The translations under genes and the position numbers were made by a program. The notes beneath the pieces are model-generated. The model was given only the letters and a program-made list of their open reading frames with translations, did not search any database and was not told the DNA's origin. This document shows, one piece after another, positions 25,262 through 33,234 of a stretch of DNA of 64,000 nucleotides; position 1 is the stretch's first letter; each line of letters opens with the position of its first letter. The stretch covers positions 1 through 64,000 of the forward strand of contig NZ_JAPEOK010000004.1 of assembly GCF_026341515.1 (NCBI RefSeq), written 5' to 3'. Origin of the DNA: Streptomyces sp. NBC_00878 (GTDB lineage Bacteria; Actinomycetota; Actinomycetes; Streptomycetales; Streptomycetaceae).

Positions 25262-27391
25262 CTAGCCCCTGCGGCCTCGGACGACGTCCCACTTCTTCTC
25301 CGCCTGCGGTCCCTTGCGAGGCCGCGCGTTCAACTTCAGCTCGCGCGCGTGGGCCCGCTGCGCGGCCTTGATGGCCTTCCGCAGTTCGGCCGCCACGGTC
25401 TTCACCTTGGATGCGGTCGCGCGGACGGTGTCGTCCACGACGTCCTCGGTCGGCCAGGTCTTCGCCATGCGCCGGTACAGCTTGGTGATGGAGTCGGCGA
25501 CGAGTTCTACGCCGCGGGCAGAGCCGGCGACCTCGGACAGGCAGACCACCATGTGGCCCCGGTCGAAGCCCTTCATGAGGGAGATCAGCTTTTTCGTGCT
25601 GCCGTCTGAGGCCGGTACGAGCTTCCCCGAGCCGCCGCCGGTTCCGCCGGACGGTGAGCTGCCAGCGGGTAGGGCGAGGCGCTGCTGACCGGACGACAGG
25701 ATCGCGGCCCGCAGCTTGGCAGCATCGAGGGTTCCGGAGGCGTTGCGGATGTTCCACCGGTCCTCGCCGATGCGGGGTTCCATCACCCGGTAGATGTCCT
25801 CGCGGTGCGCCTGAACGAACACGACGATGATCGTGTCGGCCATGCGTGCGGCGGTCAGGGCTGCGACTGCCGCGTTGTTCAGGTGCTTCACGACGCTCGG
25901 GTGGAGCGGCGCCGTCTTCTGAAGGGCTGCGGCAGCCTCCCGGACAGCGATCGACAGGTTCCGGCACAGGGCCGGGATGCCGACCAGCTCGACGACGTGG
26001 TCGGCCATGTCGGCGTCCTGGTCGTTGTGCAGGCCGTTCGCGAGCTGCTCTGCCATGGCGACGAGCAGCCGGTAGGCGACGGATGCGCGCACGTCGATCT
26101 GCCGGGCGACCGCGGCGCCGGCCGTTCGGGTGCCTGCGGGCTGCGTCGTGGCTACGGGGTAGGTCACGGGGGTGCTCCTTCGCTGTTCGGTCCCCGCCGC
26201 GAGGGCGAGCAGTTGACCTTCGCGGTGCAGTTCGAGGTCGACCTTGGTGTTCTCTTCGCGGATCACTTGAAGCTTCACCGCGTGCGGGTCGCCGACGGTG
26301 CCGTCCCGGGCCGCGTCCTTCTCGGCCCGCCTTGCGACCTCGATGGCGCGGCGCCGGCGGACGCGCTCGCGTCGTGCCTTGACGACCTGGATGCGGTCTT
26401 CGACCGGGTCCTTGCCGCCCTTCGGGCCCTTCGGGTCCAGGCCGTCGGGGGCTGTGGTCGACGCGCTGTCGTTGCCGCCCTTGCGGGGCTTGTTCTTTTT
26501 CGTCTTCTCCGGCTTCTGAGGCTTGTCCTTGTGGCCTCGGCCGCGCCACCGGCGGTCGTCGGGGTAGTCGCGGCTGTGGTCCTTCCGGGCCTTCGGTGTC
26601 TTTGATCCGTTCGGCGCCTTGGGGTCCTTAGTGGCGCCGCCTGCCGTGTCCTTTCCGGGCTTCCCGGGCTTGTCGGTCTTGTTCTTCGGGTCCTTGGGGT
26701 CACGCTTCTTGAACTTGTCCGCGAGGCCCTTACCGAACTTGCCGAGCTTGTCGGCGACCGGGTCCTTCACCTTCGGCTTGCGGGCCTTGCCGCCGCCAAG
26801 GCCCGAGCCGCCACCCGCTCCGGGGCCCTTGGGAGTCTTATGCCGGTTGCCGCCAGCACCTCCCGACCCGTTCGGGGAGTGGTGTCGGCCTCCGCCTCCG
26901 CCGTTCCCGTTGCCTCGGCCGCCGGAACCCGAGCCTGAACCGGATCGGTCGCGCCCCGATCCGCTGCAGTCGTTCCCGCCGGTTCCGTTGGCGTCGCCGT
27001 TCGCGTTCTCGTCGTGCTCCCGGCGCCGTGCACGCCACATCGAGGCGGCCACGAGGACGGGCAGCGTGGCCCCGCCGACGATGGCGCCGACCGGGCCTGC
27101 GGCAAGGAATCCGAGGCCGATTGCCGCCGTCTCGCCACTCACGCTGTGTGAGATAGCGGCGTATCCGTTTCGCAGTGAGTTATCCGTGTTGCCCTGAGAT
27201 GGGCGGGGGGCGGGGCGGGGCGGGGCGGCGCCACGACCCTGCTGAACGACCACGAGGGGGCTCCCTGAGCCGTCCTGACCCCCGCCCCGCCCCGCCCCGC
27301 CGCCACCGATGTCACCGTCCGTAGCGTTCGTGGGCGTCAGCGAAAAGCCGGACCCGACCGAAGTAATCGTGTCTGCACTCACCTCCTGCAC
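25262..27391 (-). CDS. large Gly/Lys-rich Tra-associated protein (SpdB-like)
   Basis: The 709-residue product has a Gly/Pro-rich N-terminus and one or two hydrophobic segments (about 85-120). A 200-residue basic low-complexity region follows, with DPKDPKNKTDKPGKPGK-type runs, then a helical C-terminal domain from about 420 on. The basic region probably binds DNA. It is directly upstream of the TraB-like gene, as SpdB-type proteins often are. The start is uncertain: GTG at 27391 or a GTG three codons later, whose GTGA overlaps the stop of a mini-ORF. No enzyme motif is seen. Confidence 0.65.
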   Translation of the reverse strand: MQEVSADTITSVGSGFSLTPTNATDGDIGGGGAGRGGGQDGSGSPLVVVQQGRGAAPPRPAPRPSQGNTDNSLRNGYAAISHSVSGETAAIGLGFLAAGPVGAIVGGATLPVLVAASMWRARRREHDENANGDANGTGGNDCSGSGRDRSGSGSGSGGRGNGNGGGGGRHHSPNGSGGAGGNRHKTPKGPGAGGGSGLGGGKARKPKVKDPVADKLGKFGKGLADKFKKRDPKDPKNKTDKPGKPGKDTAGGATKDPKAPNGSKTPKARKDHSRDYPDDRRWRGRGHKDKPQKPEKTKKNKPRKGGNDSASTTAPDGLDPKGPKGGKDPVEDRIQVVKARRERVRRRRAIEVARRAEKDAARDGTVGDPHAVKLQVIREENTKVDLELHREGQLLALAAGTEQRRSTPVTYPVATTQPAGTRTAGAAVARQIDVRASVAYRLLVAMAEQLANGLHNDQDADMADHVVELVGIPALCRNLSIAVREAAAALQKTAPLHPSVVKHLNNAAVAALTAARMADTIIVVFVQAHREDIYRVMEPRIGEDRWNIRNASGTLDAAKLRAAILSSGQQRLALPAGSSPSGGTGGGSGKLVPASDGSTKKLISLMKGFDRGHMVVCLSEVAGSARGVELVADSITKLYRRMAKTWPTEDVVDDTVRATASKVKTVAAELRKAIKAAQRAHARELKLNARPRKGPQAEKKWDVVRGRRG
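27201..27304. repeat. complementary G-tract and C-tract inside the spd-like gene
   Basis: A run of GGGGC units (27201-27229) is followed 50 bases later by its complement of CCCCG units (27279-27304). Both lie within the Gly/Pro-rich coding N-terminus. The pair could fold as a long hairpin or G-quadruplexes near the translation start. Confidence 0.6.
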
Positions 27392-27456
27392 ATCCTTTCC
27401 ATGGGATCGATCTGGTTGGCCTGGGGGGACTTTCGGGCGGGGATTTCGGTGTTCAT
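27379..27456 (-). CDS. 25-codon leader-like mini-ORF
   Basis: An ATG at 27456 with GAGGAG seven to eight bases upstream encodes MNTEIPARKSPQANQIDPME and a short basic end. Its TGA overlaps a GTG of the large spd-like gene as GTGA, a pattern typical of translational coupling. It may be only a coupling peptide. Confidence 0.35.
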   Translation of the reverse strand: MNTEIPARKSPQANQIDPMERMCRR

Positions 27457-27490
27457 CGGACGGCTCCTCGCGCCTTCGGATTGGTGCCTG

Positions 27491-27661
27491 TCAGGGCCGC
27501 GTTCGGCGGCGTCGGCGTCCGTTGAGGAGGAGCCGTCGGAGGCTGCTTCGGGTGGGTCGTTCGGGGGTGAGGGGCTGCTGGAATGCGGCGACCGTGCGGG
27601 GGTTCTTGCCGGTGTCCCGGTCCTCGGTGTTGGGGGGCGGTCCGAACACACGCTCATCCAT
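27491..27661 (-). CDS. small basic protein
   Basis: The ATG at 27661 has AAAGGA seven bases upstream and encodes 56 residues starting MDERVFGPPPNTEDRDTG and ending in an Arg-rich tail. Codon third positions are mostly G or C, unlike the alternative overlapping frame from 27657. It overlaps the end of the membrane protein gene upstream. No family is recognised. Confidence 0.5.
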   Translation of the reverse strand: MDERVFGPPPNTEDRDTGKNPRTVAAFQQPLTPERPTRSSLRRLLLNGRRRRRTRP

Positions 27662-28844
27662 CGGGGTTTCCTTTCTTGGCCTTCTGGAAGACCTCGTGCA
27701 TTTCGTCGTAGAGATCGCGGAGGGTCTGGTCGGTCTCGCCGTATTTCAGGTCGCGCCAGGCCTTGATGAAGGCGCGCTGGGAGGGCTGTCCGAGGTCTGC
27801 GTAGACGCGGAAGGCGCGGGCCTTGCGCTCGGCGTCGGTTGCTGCGGGGTTCGAACGCGGCTGCGGCTTGTCGTCGTGCGGCTGGTCTGCGTCTTCGGTT
27901 CGGCTGGGGGGTGCGGCTTCGATAGCCGCGCTGGTCACAGGACCGACAGCATGCGGAGTAGCCGCGTCCATGTATCCCCAGCCGGTGTTCGACCGCACGC
28001 CGCGCATGAGGGCAACTTCGAAGTGTTCGCCGCCGATCTGCATGCCCTTCTCGTAGGCGATCCGGTCGACGAGGTTGGCTTCCGCCATCTGCCGCTCTAG
28101 TCCTTCGAGGCCGTGCAGTGCGGCCCGGCCGGCCTTTACGAGGGCGCGCCGGTACATGCGGTCCGTCATGCGCTTGGGCTTTCCGACGGAGTTGAGGTTG
28201 ACGAATTGGTCGGCTGCGTTTCCGCGGGAAATGGCTTCGGCGTCGGCGCCGCGTGCACCGATACCGAGTCGGCTTTCCAGGCGGTTCTTCTGGTCGGTCC
28301 ACAGTCGGGCAAGGATCCCGTCGGACTTGATTTCGATCTTGCCGAGCTTGGACTCCAGCTTGAGGAGCTTGTGGAGGCCGTAGGCGAGCATCACGGGGCC
28401 GACGATGCGGACGAGGGCGGTGCCGAGGTCCTCGCCTTCGAACCGGGTGACTTCGATGGCGCCGATGGCTTGGGCGAAGACGAGGGCGTAGACGACTCGG
28501 GCGGCGCCCTTGTCGTTGAAGGCCCAGGAGTACACGGACAGGCCCAGGACGATGACTTCGAGGGCGAGTCCGATGGTCAGGTGCCAGGGCGAGTCCATGT
28601 GGAGGCGCTTCTCGGCGAAGCGGGCGCTGGTGTTGGTGGAGAGGGCGAGGCCGGCGATGACGACGAGGCCCATGCCGAGGAAGCCGGTGACGGTGCGGCG
28701 CTTCTGGGCGTCGCGGGGGGCGCGCCGGGTGGTGCGGCTTTTGGCGGCCATGCGGTGGCCGAAGGCGAGGGTGGTGAGGGCGAGCAGGACGGCCCATGCC
28801 TGGACGGGCACCTGCGCGACCGCGTTCTGCACTGACGTGAGCAT
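27654..28844 (-). CDS. four-helix membrane protein with soluble C-terminal half (Spd-like)
   Basis: The 396-residue protein has about four membrane helices within residues 15-170 (VLLALTTLAF, GMGLVVIAGLAL, LTIGLALEVIVLGL, VVYALVFAQAIG). A coiled, charged half follows and ends with a small helical domain (about 340-396) rich in Arg/Lys. Proteins of this plan accompany TraB in actinomycete plasmids and integrative elements and are thought to help intramycelial spread. The link is by context and topology. Confidence 0.6.
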   Translation of the reverse strand: MLTSVQNAVAQVPVQAWAVLLALTTLAFGHRMAAKSRTTRRAPRDAQKRRTVTGFLGMGLVVIAGLALSTNTSARFAEKRLHMDSPWHLTIGLALEVIVLGLSVYSWAFNDKGAARVVYALVFAQAIGAIEVTRFEGEDLGTALVRIVGPVMLAYGLHKLLKLESKLGKIEIKSDGILARLWTDQKNRLESRLGIGARGADAEAISRGNAADQFVNLNSVGKPKRMTDRMYRRALVKAGRAALHGLEGLERQMAEANLVDRIAYEKGMQIGGEHFEVALMRGVRSNTGWGYMDAATPHAVGPVTSAAIEAAPPSRTEDADQPHDDKPQPRSNPAATDAERKARAFRVYADLGQPSQRAFIKAWRDLKYGETDQTLRDLYDEMHEVFQKAKKGNPDG

Positions 28845-28873
28845 GGGCGGGTCCTTCCTGAGGTTGGTGGGTG

Positions 28874-29314
28874 TCAGGTGCGGCGGTTGTGGAATGCGGC
28901 GTTCTGGAGGGCGTTGTGGGCTTCGCGGGCCAGGTCGCCTGCGGCTTGGAGTTGGTTGTCGGGGGTGTCGCCGAGGGCGAAGGACGTGTCGACGGCCTGC
29001 CGGGCGAGTTCCAGGAGGTGCGGGTCGCGGTTGGTGCGGAGGAACGCGGCGCGGGCCCGGGTGACGTGGGTGCGGGCCGCGTACCGGTCCTTCAGGTCGT
29101 CTTTGGTTTCGTCGTAGCTGCGGCGCCGGGTCTGGATCTTCAGGTATTGGTGTTGGCGGTGTTCGGCGAGGGCTCCGAGGAGGGCTTCGGCGTTCTTTGC
29201 TGCCTGGTCCTGTTGCTGACGCTTACGGTCGGTGTGGTTCTGCCAGTTGGTGATGAGGGCGGAGAGGAGGACGCCGGCCAGGGCTGCGGCGGCCGTCATG
29301 ATCGCGGTGCTCAT
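28874..29314 (-). CDS. single-pass membrane protein with coiled coil
   Basis: The 146-residue product has an N-terminal membrane helix (about 3-22, IMTAAAALAGVLLSALI), then a Gln/Arg/Lys-rich coiled coil to about residue 90. The end is helical and contains A-R-Q-A-V-D-T-S-F-A-L-G-D. Similar proteins occur in Streptomyces plasmid spd clusters. No enzyme motif is visible. Confidence 0.6.
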   Translation of the reverse strand: MSTAIMTAAAALAGVLLSALITNWQNHTDRKRQQQDQAAKNAEALLGALAEHRQHQYLKIQTRRRSYDETKDDLKDRYAARTHVTRARAAFLRTNRDPHLLELARQAVDTSFALGDTPDNQLQAAGDLAREAHNALQNAAFHNRRT

Positions 29315-29331
29315 GGCTTATCCCTCTCTGG

Positions 29332-29505
29332 TCAGGTGGCGGGCTGGTCGGGGGTGCATTTGGCGGCGAAGGTCTTCAGCGCTTCGTGCCAGTCGCCGGT
29401 CCAGGTGTGGTCGATGTCGGATCCGACGATCTGGAAGGCGCGCATGCGGGCTTCGTCGTCGGTCACGGGCTGCGGGGCCGGGGTGGAGGGCAGGTGGGTG
29501 GTCAT
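29332..29505 (-). CDS. 57-residue protein of the transfer cluster
   Basis: An ATG at 29505, overlapping the stop of the membrane protein gene upstream, encodes MTTHLPSTPAPQ, then a short folded part (ARMRAFQIVGSDIDHTWTG, DWHEALKTFAAKC). The alternative frame here is an Arg/His-rich shadow. Coupling and codon use support it; function is unknown. Confidence 0.6.
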   Translation of the reverse strand: MTTHLPSTPAPQPVTDDEARMRAFQIVGSDIDHTWTGDWHEALKTFAAKCTPDQPAT

Positions 29506-29810
29506 CGGTCACCGCCGGTGTGCTGCGTGTGGTCGGTGACGTAGGTCCGGTAGCGGTCCATCTCTGCGGTGGAGGCGTTGCTGGCCCGGACGGACACGGG
29601 GCATCCCTTGGTCGGGCAGGTGTAGTAGGTGGTGCGCAGGCCCTGGCCGATCCGGATGGCGAGGAAGATGCCGCTGGAGAGGACGGCCATGACGACGGCG
29701 ACGATCGCGACGACGGAGACGTCCTGGTCGGCGAGTTCGGAGGCGAGCCTGCTGGCGACGACGCCGGAGGTGATGACGATTCCGGCTTCGGTGGCGGTGG
29801 CCTTGTTCAC
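29502..29810 (-). CDS. small membrane protein with Cys motif
   Basis: The 102-residue product has an N-terminal amphipathic part and a membrane helix at about 33-55 (VAIVAVVMAVLSSGIFLAI). A CPTKGCPV motif near residue 65 follows, which may bind metal. The ATG at 29810 has an AAGGA-type site. It belongs to the run of spread-like small proteins. Confidence 0.6.
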   Translation of the reverse strand: MNKATATEAGIVITSGVVASRLASELADQDVSVVAIVAVVMAVLSSGIFLAIRIGQGLRTTYYTCPTKGCPVSVRASNASTAEMDRYRTYVTDHTQHTGGDR

Positions 29811-29857
29811 GGTGTTCCTTTCGCTGGTTGGGGTGGTGGGGTGCTGGTCTGGCTGAG

Positions 29858-29932
29858 GACCGTCCCGCCTTGTCGGGGGCGTGTGGGGCGGGACGGTCTT
29901 CGGCCGGGCCAGAGGGTGGTGGGGCCCGGCCG
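29858..29932 (-). terminator. two tandem hairpins
   Basis: A perfect 12-bp inverted repeat (GACCGTCCCGCC at 29858-29869 with its complement at 29887-29898) is followed by a 10-bp one (CGGCCGGGCC at 29901-29910 with 29923-29932). They lie just after the 31-residue zinc peptide gene in the direction of transcription and probably attenuate or end that transcript. Confidence 0.7.
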
Positions 29933-29964
29933 TGTCGGCTCGGTCCGGGCCCCGGAGGGGACGG

Positions 29965-30060
29965 TTAGATCCCGCAGTTGGTGCAGCTGTTGCCGGTGTT
30001 GCTCTTGCGGCAGAAGAAGCAGATCCAGGCGGCCAGGCGGGACAGGATGGTCTCGGTCAT
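29965..30060 (-). CDS. 31-residue zinc-ribbon mini-protein
   Basis: The ATG at 30060 has GGAAGGA nine bases upstream, and the frame ends with TAA at 29965. The peptide begins MTETILSRLAAWI and holds a CFFC...CTNC set, a minimal four-Cys zinc knuckle. The strong ribosome site and the tandem terminator hairpins just after it suggest that it is made in quantity. No family is recognised. Confidence 0.65.
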   Translation of the reverse strand: MTETILSRLAAWICFFCRKSNTGNSCTNCGI

Positions 30061-30081
30061 GGGTTGGGTTCCTTCCGGTGG

Positions 30082-30471
30082 TCAGTCGGTGTGGATGGCG
30101 CCGCAGGCGTTGGCGGCGTGTTGGTGGAGGTCGGGGTCGGCGAGGTGGCGTACGAGGTTTTCGCCGTGGCGTTGGGTGGTCTTCTGCTGCTCGAACGGGA
30201 GGGTTCGGAGGGCGGGGTTGGTGTCGGTGTGGGTGAGGCGGGCGACGAGGTGGCTGATGGCGGTGAGGACGTCGGTGCCGTCGGCGGACCCGGCGAGGGC
30301 GGCGATCAACGTCTGTGTGTCGTCGACGGCGAGCCGGGAGGTGGCGATGTGGCGGATGCCGTCGCGGATGAGGTCGATGCCGGCGTTGAAGCCGTCCAGG
30401 TCCTCCAGGACGTCCCCCAGCTCGGTTCCGTCGACGGGGGGTACGGCGTTGCCGTCGGTGTGGACGTTCAT
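30082..30471 (-). CDS. unknown protein of the transfer operon
   Basis: The 129-residue product starts MNVHTDGNAVPPVDG and is acidic and helical, with a DLHQHAANACGAIHTD end. Its ATG overlaps the upstream stop. It is soluble with no known motif; its place in a coupled gene train is the main clue. Confidence 0.55.
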   Translation of the reverse strand: MNVHTDGNAVPPVDGTELGDVLEDLDGFNAGIDLIRDGIRHIATSRLAVDDTQTLIAALAGSADGTDVLTAISHLVARLTHTDTNPALRTLPFEQQKTTQRHGENLVRHLADPDLHQHAANACGAIHTD

Positions 30472-30878
30472 GACTGGCCGCCTTCGTCGGGCTGGCGGGT
30501 GATCTCGTCGAAGGCGGCGACCGCCTCGTTGGGGTCTTGGGCGGCCATCTCCATGAGGAGGTCGGCGTCCAGGCCCAGGCAGTGCTCCTCCAAGTCGGCT
30601 TCCAGGTAGGCGTCCACCCGGGTCTGACCGGGGATGTCGATGTCGCGGGTGGCGTCCGTGAAGGCTTTCGCCGCGGCCAGGGCCTTGATGGCGATCTGAA
30701 TGTCCCGGGCTGAGAGGGAGGCGTCGCCGACGAACTGGCCGGTGGAGCTGAGGAGCATCAGGCGTCCGGCGTTCTCGGTGTCGTCGGACAGTTCGAGGAA
30801 CGCGGACAGCAGGTCGACGAGGGGCAGGTTGGTGTCGTCGGAGGGGCGGTCGCCGCCGGGCGTCGGGTTCTCGATCAC
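30468..30878 (-). CDS. unknown acidic protein
   Basis: The 136-residue protein starts at a GTG (30878) overlapping the previous stop. It is acidic and helical, with the segments LPLVDLLSAFLELSDD and DLLMEMAAQDPNEAVAAFDE. It is coupled by ATGA to the next gene. No family is recognised. Confidence 0.55.
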   Translation of the reverse strand: MIENPTPGGDRPSDDTNLPLVDLLSAFLELSDDTENAGRLMLLSSTGQFVGDASLSARDIQIAIKALAAAKAFTDATRDIDIPGQTRVDAYLEADLEEHCLGLDADLLMEMAAQDPNEAVAAFDEITRQPDEGGQS

Positions 30879-31159
30879 TGGGCGCCTCCGACCAGGTGAA
30901 GGTTGGCCTTTCCGGCCGGGGCGGGCTTGGCCCGCAGATGGGCGGCACGGCGGGAAGCGATGGCACCCAGGTCGTCGACGTTGGTGATGTCCACGTCGAC
31001 GGTGCCGAGCTCCTCACCGCTGTCGATGACGGTGACGGTGACGCGGAGGGCGACCCCGGCCGCCGAGGGGACCTCGGTGGCCATGTCGGTCAGGCCACCC
31101 AGCAGGTTCCGGCCCGCACGGCGGGCGAGCATCTCGCGGGCGATGCGCTGCTGGTCCAT
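30875..31159 (-). CDS. unknown small protein
   Basis: The ATG at 31159 (a GTG lies just before) encodes 94 residues. Two N-terminal helices are followed by a beta segment (ALRVTVTVIDSGEELGTVDV) and a basic end. It is coupled on both sides. The style suggests a small DNA-contact or adaptor protein, but nothing specific is seen. Confidence 0.55.
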   Translation of the reverse strand: MDQQRIAREMLARRAGRNLLGGLTDMATEVPSAAGVALRVTVTVIDSGEELGTVDVDITNVDDLGAIASRRAAHLRAKPAPAGKANLHLVGGAQ

Positions 31160-31332
31160 CACGCCACCGCCTTCACGACGACGAGGAAGCTGTCGGTGTG
31201 GAGGTCCATGACCACCTGGGCGGGCTGCCCGGCGGTACGGCGGTCGGCGGCGAACTCCTCGGCCGGCCAGGACCCGCGGGGCCCCCCAGCGGGGAAGCGT
31301 TCCAGGACGGTGCGGTCAGCGTTGGCGGCCAT
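31159..31332 (-). CDS. 57-residue protein
   Basis: The frame from ATG 31332 to TGA 31159 encodes MAANADRTVLERFPAGGP and ends in a beta strand (FLVVVKAVA). Both ends overlap neighbouring genes by one or four bases, which supports it as a real member of the operon. Function is unknown. Confidence 0.55.
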   Translation of the reverse strand: MAANADRTVLERFPAGGPRGSWPAEEFAADRRTAGQPAQVVMDLHTDSFLVVVKAVA

Positions 31333-31739
31333 CACCGGGTCACCGCCTTGCGGATACTGCGGACGATGTGACGGGTCTCGGAGATGACGGCGCGCGTGGT
31401 CAACCGGGCGTAGCGGGCCGGGTCCTCGCAGAGCAGACGGCGGTTCCCGGCACGCCGGTCACGGCGCTCGATACGGCGGGCCGCGCTCCGGTGCGCGGCG
31501 GCCAGCAAGTAGTAGGAGTCGCGTATGGCAGCCACCTTGGTGACCTGCTCCCAGGGGATGCCGGTCAGGTTGCCGAGGACGATGTGGGCCGAGTGCCGGG
31601 CGGACAGGCTGCGGGCCGTGCGCTGAGCGCAACGCATCTCGGCGTAGTGATAGTTCGACGTGCGGACCGGGGCGACCGGCTGGACGTTGTCGTCAGGGTG
31701 CGGTGCCATGGAAATGGTTGCTGTGCGATCCTGCTTCAT
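31332..31739 (-). CDS. first gene of the leftward transfer operon, unknown basic protein
   Basis: The ATG at 31739 has a very strong AGGAGG site and encodes 135 residues starting MKQDRTATISMAPHP. It is highly basic and helical, with many Arg and His, as in RRIERRDRRAGNRR, and probably binds nucleic acid. It follows the divergent promoter region and so should be the first gene expressed from the leftward promoter. Confidence 0.6.
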   Translation of the reverse strand: MKQDRTATISMAPHPDDNVQPVAPVRTSNYHYAEMRCAQRTARSLSARHSAHIVLGNLTGIPWEQVTKVAAIRDSYYLLAAAHRSAARRIERRDRRAGNRRLLCEDPARYARLTTRAVISETRHIVRSIRKAVTR

Positions 31740-31867
31740 GCGGATCGACCTCCTGATAGCGCAGGTAGGGCGGTTCTCAGTTCCTTGCGGTGCTCGTAAC
31801 ACCGCTCGGGACGCACGGCCCCGGGTCGGCTTCTGCCGTCCGGGGTCGTGTTCGTTGTGCTGGTACC

Positions 31868-31913
31868 AGAGTCCCGCACCTGGTGGACATTGTCAATCGG
31901 GTTGGGCCATACT
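31868..31913. promoter_or_regulatory. overlapping divergent promoters
   Basis: On the minus strand a perfect TTGACA (31891-31896) lies 17 bases from a weak -10 GACTCT (31868-31873), for the transfer operon. On the plus strand TGGACA (31884-31889) lies 18 bases from CATACT (31908-31913), for the excisionase-like gene. The two overlap, so one bound protein could switch both. Confidence 0.5.
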
Positions 31914-31961
31914 GAGGGAGATTCATTGGCGAACGAGACAGGTAAGGAGGTCCCGCGGTTG

Positions 31962-32186
31962 ATGACCATCCCGGAAATTGCGGAGCATCGCGGGCTGAGC
32001 CGCCAGCGCGTGCACCGGATCGCCAGATCGGATCCGAAGTTCCCGGAGCCGGTGCTGGAGCCGGGTACGACGCGCGTCAAGTACCCGACCGATGCGGTCG
32101 ACGAGTACTTCGCCACGCGGGTCCTCCAGCCCGGCCGGCGTACGGACTTGGAGGCGAAGCAGCAGGAGACCGATGCGGATGAGTGA
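31962..32186 (+). CDS. excisionase/AlpA-like DNA-binding protein
   Basis: The 74-residue protein begins MTIPEIAEHRGLSRQRVHRI, an N-terminal winged HTH of the MerR/excisionase type. It then has DPKFPEPVLEPGTTRVKYP and VDEYFATR, the wing and recognition elements usual for AlpA-like proteins. AAGGAGG lies eleven bases before the ATG; a TTG just before is possible. It diverges from the transfer operon and precedes the GntR repressor. It may act as an excisionase or a local regulator. Confidence 0.75.
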   Translation: MTIPEIAEHRGLSRQRVHRIARSDPKFPEPVLEPGTTRVKYPTDAVDEYFATRVLQPGRRTDLEAKQQETDADE

Positions 32187-32248
32187 TCCGGATGCCGATC
32201 CACCATGCCGTCCCCCACTCGGATGCAGTCCGGCGGGGCACTCCCGCC

Positions 32249-32288
32249 GGATAGAGGACTACAGTATTGCTCTATCCAATGCTCTACC
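32249..32288. promoter_or_regulatory. probable operator of the GntR regulator
   Basis: A perfect 8-bp inverted repeat, GGATAGAG (32249-32256) and CTCTATCC (32270-32277), is followed by a direct repeat TGCTCTAYC (32268-32276 and 32280-32288). The cluster lies 30-70 bases before the GntR start, the place for autoregulation by KorSA-like proteins. Confidence 0.6.
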
Positions 32289-32321
32289 TGCAAGCCTTAC
32301 GGAGCAGAAAGGGGACAGTGC

Positions 32322-33053
32322 ATGAGCGGAAACACCGGATATGCGGAGATCGCCACATTTTTTCGGCGGCAGATTGCGGACGGCACGCTCGCCCCGGGCG
32401 ACTCGATGCCGACACAGAAGCAGGTTCGTCAGCAGTTCGGTGCGTCCATCACCACGGTGAACAGAGCCTTCCAGATGCTCAAAGCGGAAGGCCTGACAGC
32501 TGCTCGGGTGGGCCAGGGAACAACGGTTGCCGAGAGGCCCCGAGTAGCCGCGACCGCTACCGCTCGTCTACGCCGGATCTCCCGAACTGGGCGCGCTTAC
32601 GGACCCAAGGAGAGGTCCGTCGACCATCAGGCGCGGCTGCTGTCGTGCGCTGATCCGGATGTGGCTGCCGAGTTGGACATCGAGTTGCATGACGAGGTCC
32701 TGGTGCGCAGTCGTGTGTACATGAAGGGGAACGTCCGCACGATCGCTTCGTTCTCGTTCATCAATCCGCGGGGATGGGCCGCTGTGCCGGAGAGCCTAAG
32801 CCCCGAGCCATTGGAACGCTTCTGGCAGGAGGACTACAAGGAGCGCACGGGCCGAACGACCGTGAAGCTTCCTGAGCGGCGCGGCGCCCGCCTCGCGTAC
32901 CCCTACGAACTGGCCATGCTGAAGGTCGACGCGCCTCCGAACGCTGCTGTCCCAGTTCTGGTCCTGCTCAACACCTGGCACGACGAAGATGGTCCGTTGG
33001 AGCACTGGCAGGACGTCTTTGCGCCGGGGCTGTGGGACAGCGACGAGGAGTAA
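32322..33053 (+). CDS. GntR-family repressor with UTRA domain (KorSA-like)
   Basis: The 243-residue protein has a GntR winged HTH in residues 1-75 (DSMPTQKQVRQQFGASITTV). An effector-binding UTRA domain covers about 95-235 (ARLLSCADPDVAAELDI, then LVRSRVYMKGNVRTIASFSF). It starts at an ATG with GAAAGGGGA. In pSAM2 and related plasmids a GntR protein represses tra and replication genes, since unrepressed transfer is lethal. The same role is likely here given the transfer operon nearby. Confidence 0.85.
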   Translation: MSGNTGYAEIATFFRRQIADGTLAPGDSMPTQKQVRQQFGASITTVNRAFQMLKAEGLTAARVGQGTTVAERPRVAATATARLRRISRTGRAYGPKERSVDHQARLLSCADPDVAAELDIELHDEVLVRSRVYMKGNVRTIASFSFINPRGWAAVPESLSPEPLERFWQEDYKERTGRTTVKLPERRGARLAYPYELAMLKVDAPPNAAVPVLVLLNTWHDEDGPLEHWQDVFAPGLWDSDEE

Positions 33054-33127
33054 CCAGAGCCCCCAAGGGACGTTCCCCCAGTACCCGGAGAGGAGTTCGG
33101 AGTGATGCACATCCCGCCGTAGAAGGC

Positions 33128-33167
33128 GGGCGGTCGGCATTGGGTCACCACAACCCGCCGACCGCCC
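33128..33167 (+). terminator. hairpin after the GntR gene
   Basis: The 11-bp arms GGGCGGTCGGC (33128-33138) and GCCGACCGCCC (33157-33167) are followed by TTT. It ends the rightward transcript about 75 bases after the GntR stop. Confidence 0.8.
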
Positions 33168-33234
33168 TTTCAGGCCGCCGACCTGCGAAGACAAGCGGCC
33201 CAGCACAGACCACCAGTTACGGAAGGACCTGTAC

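Noticed and set aside
25233..26549. N-terminal extension of the TraB-like frame
   Set aside because: The extra 440 codons overlap the spd-like gene and are Arg/Gly low complexity; a clear ribosome site marks the start at 25232.
21584..33053. A site-specific integrase beside the excisionase-like gene
   Set aside because: No tyrosine or serine recombinase motif was found in this region or the rest of the window, so integration cannot be claimed.
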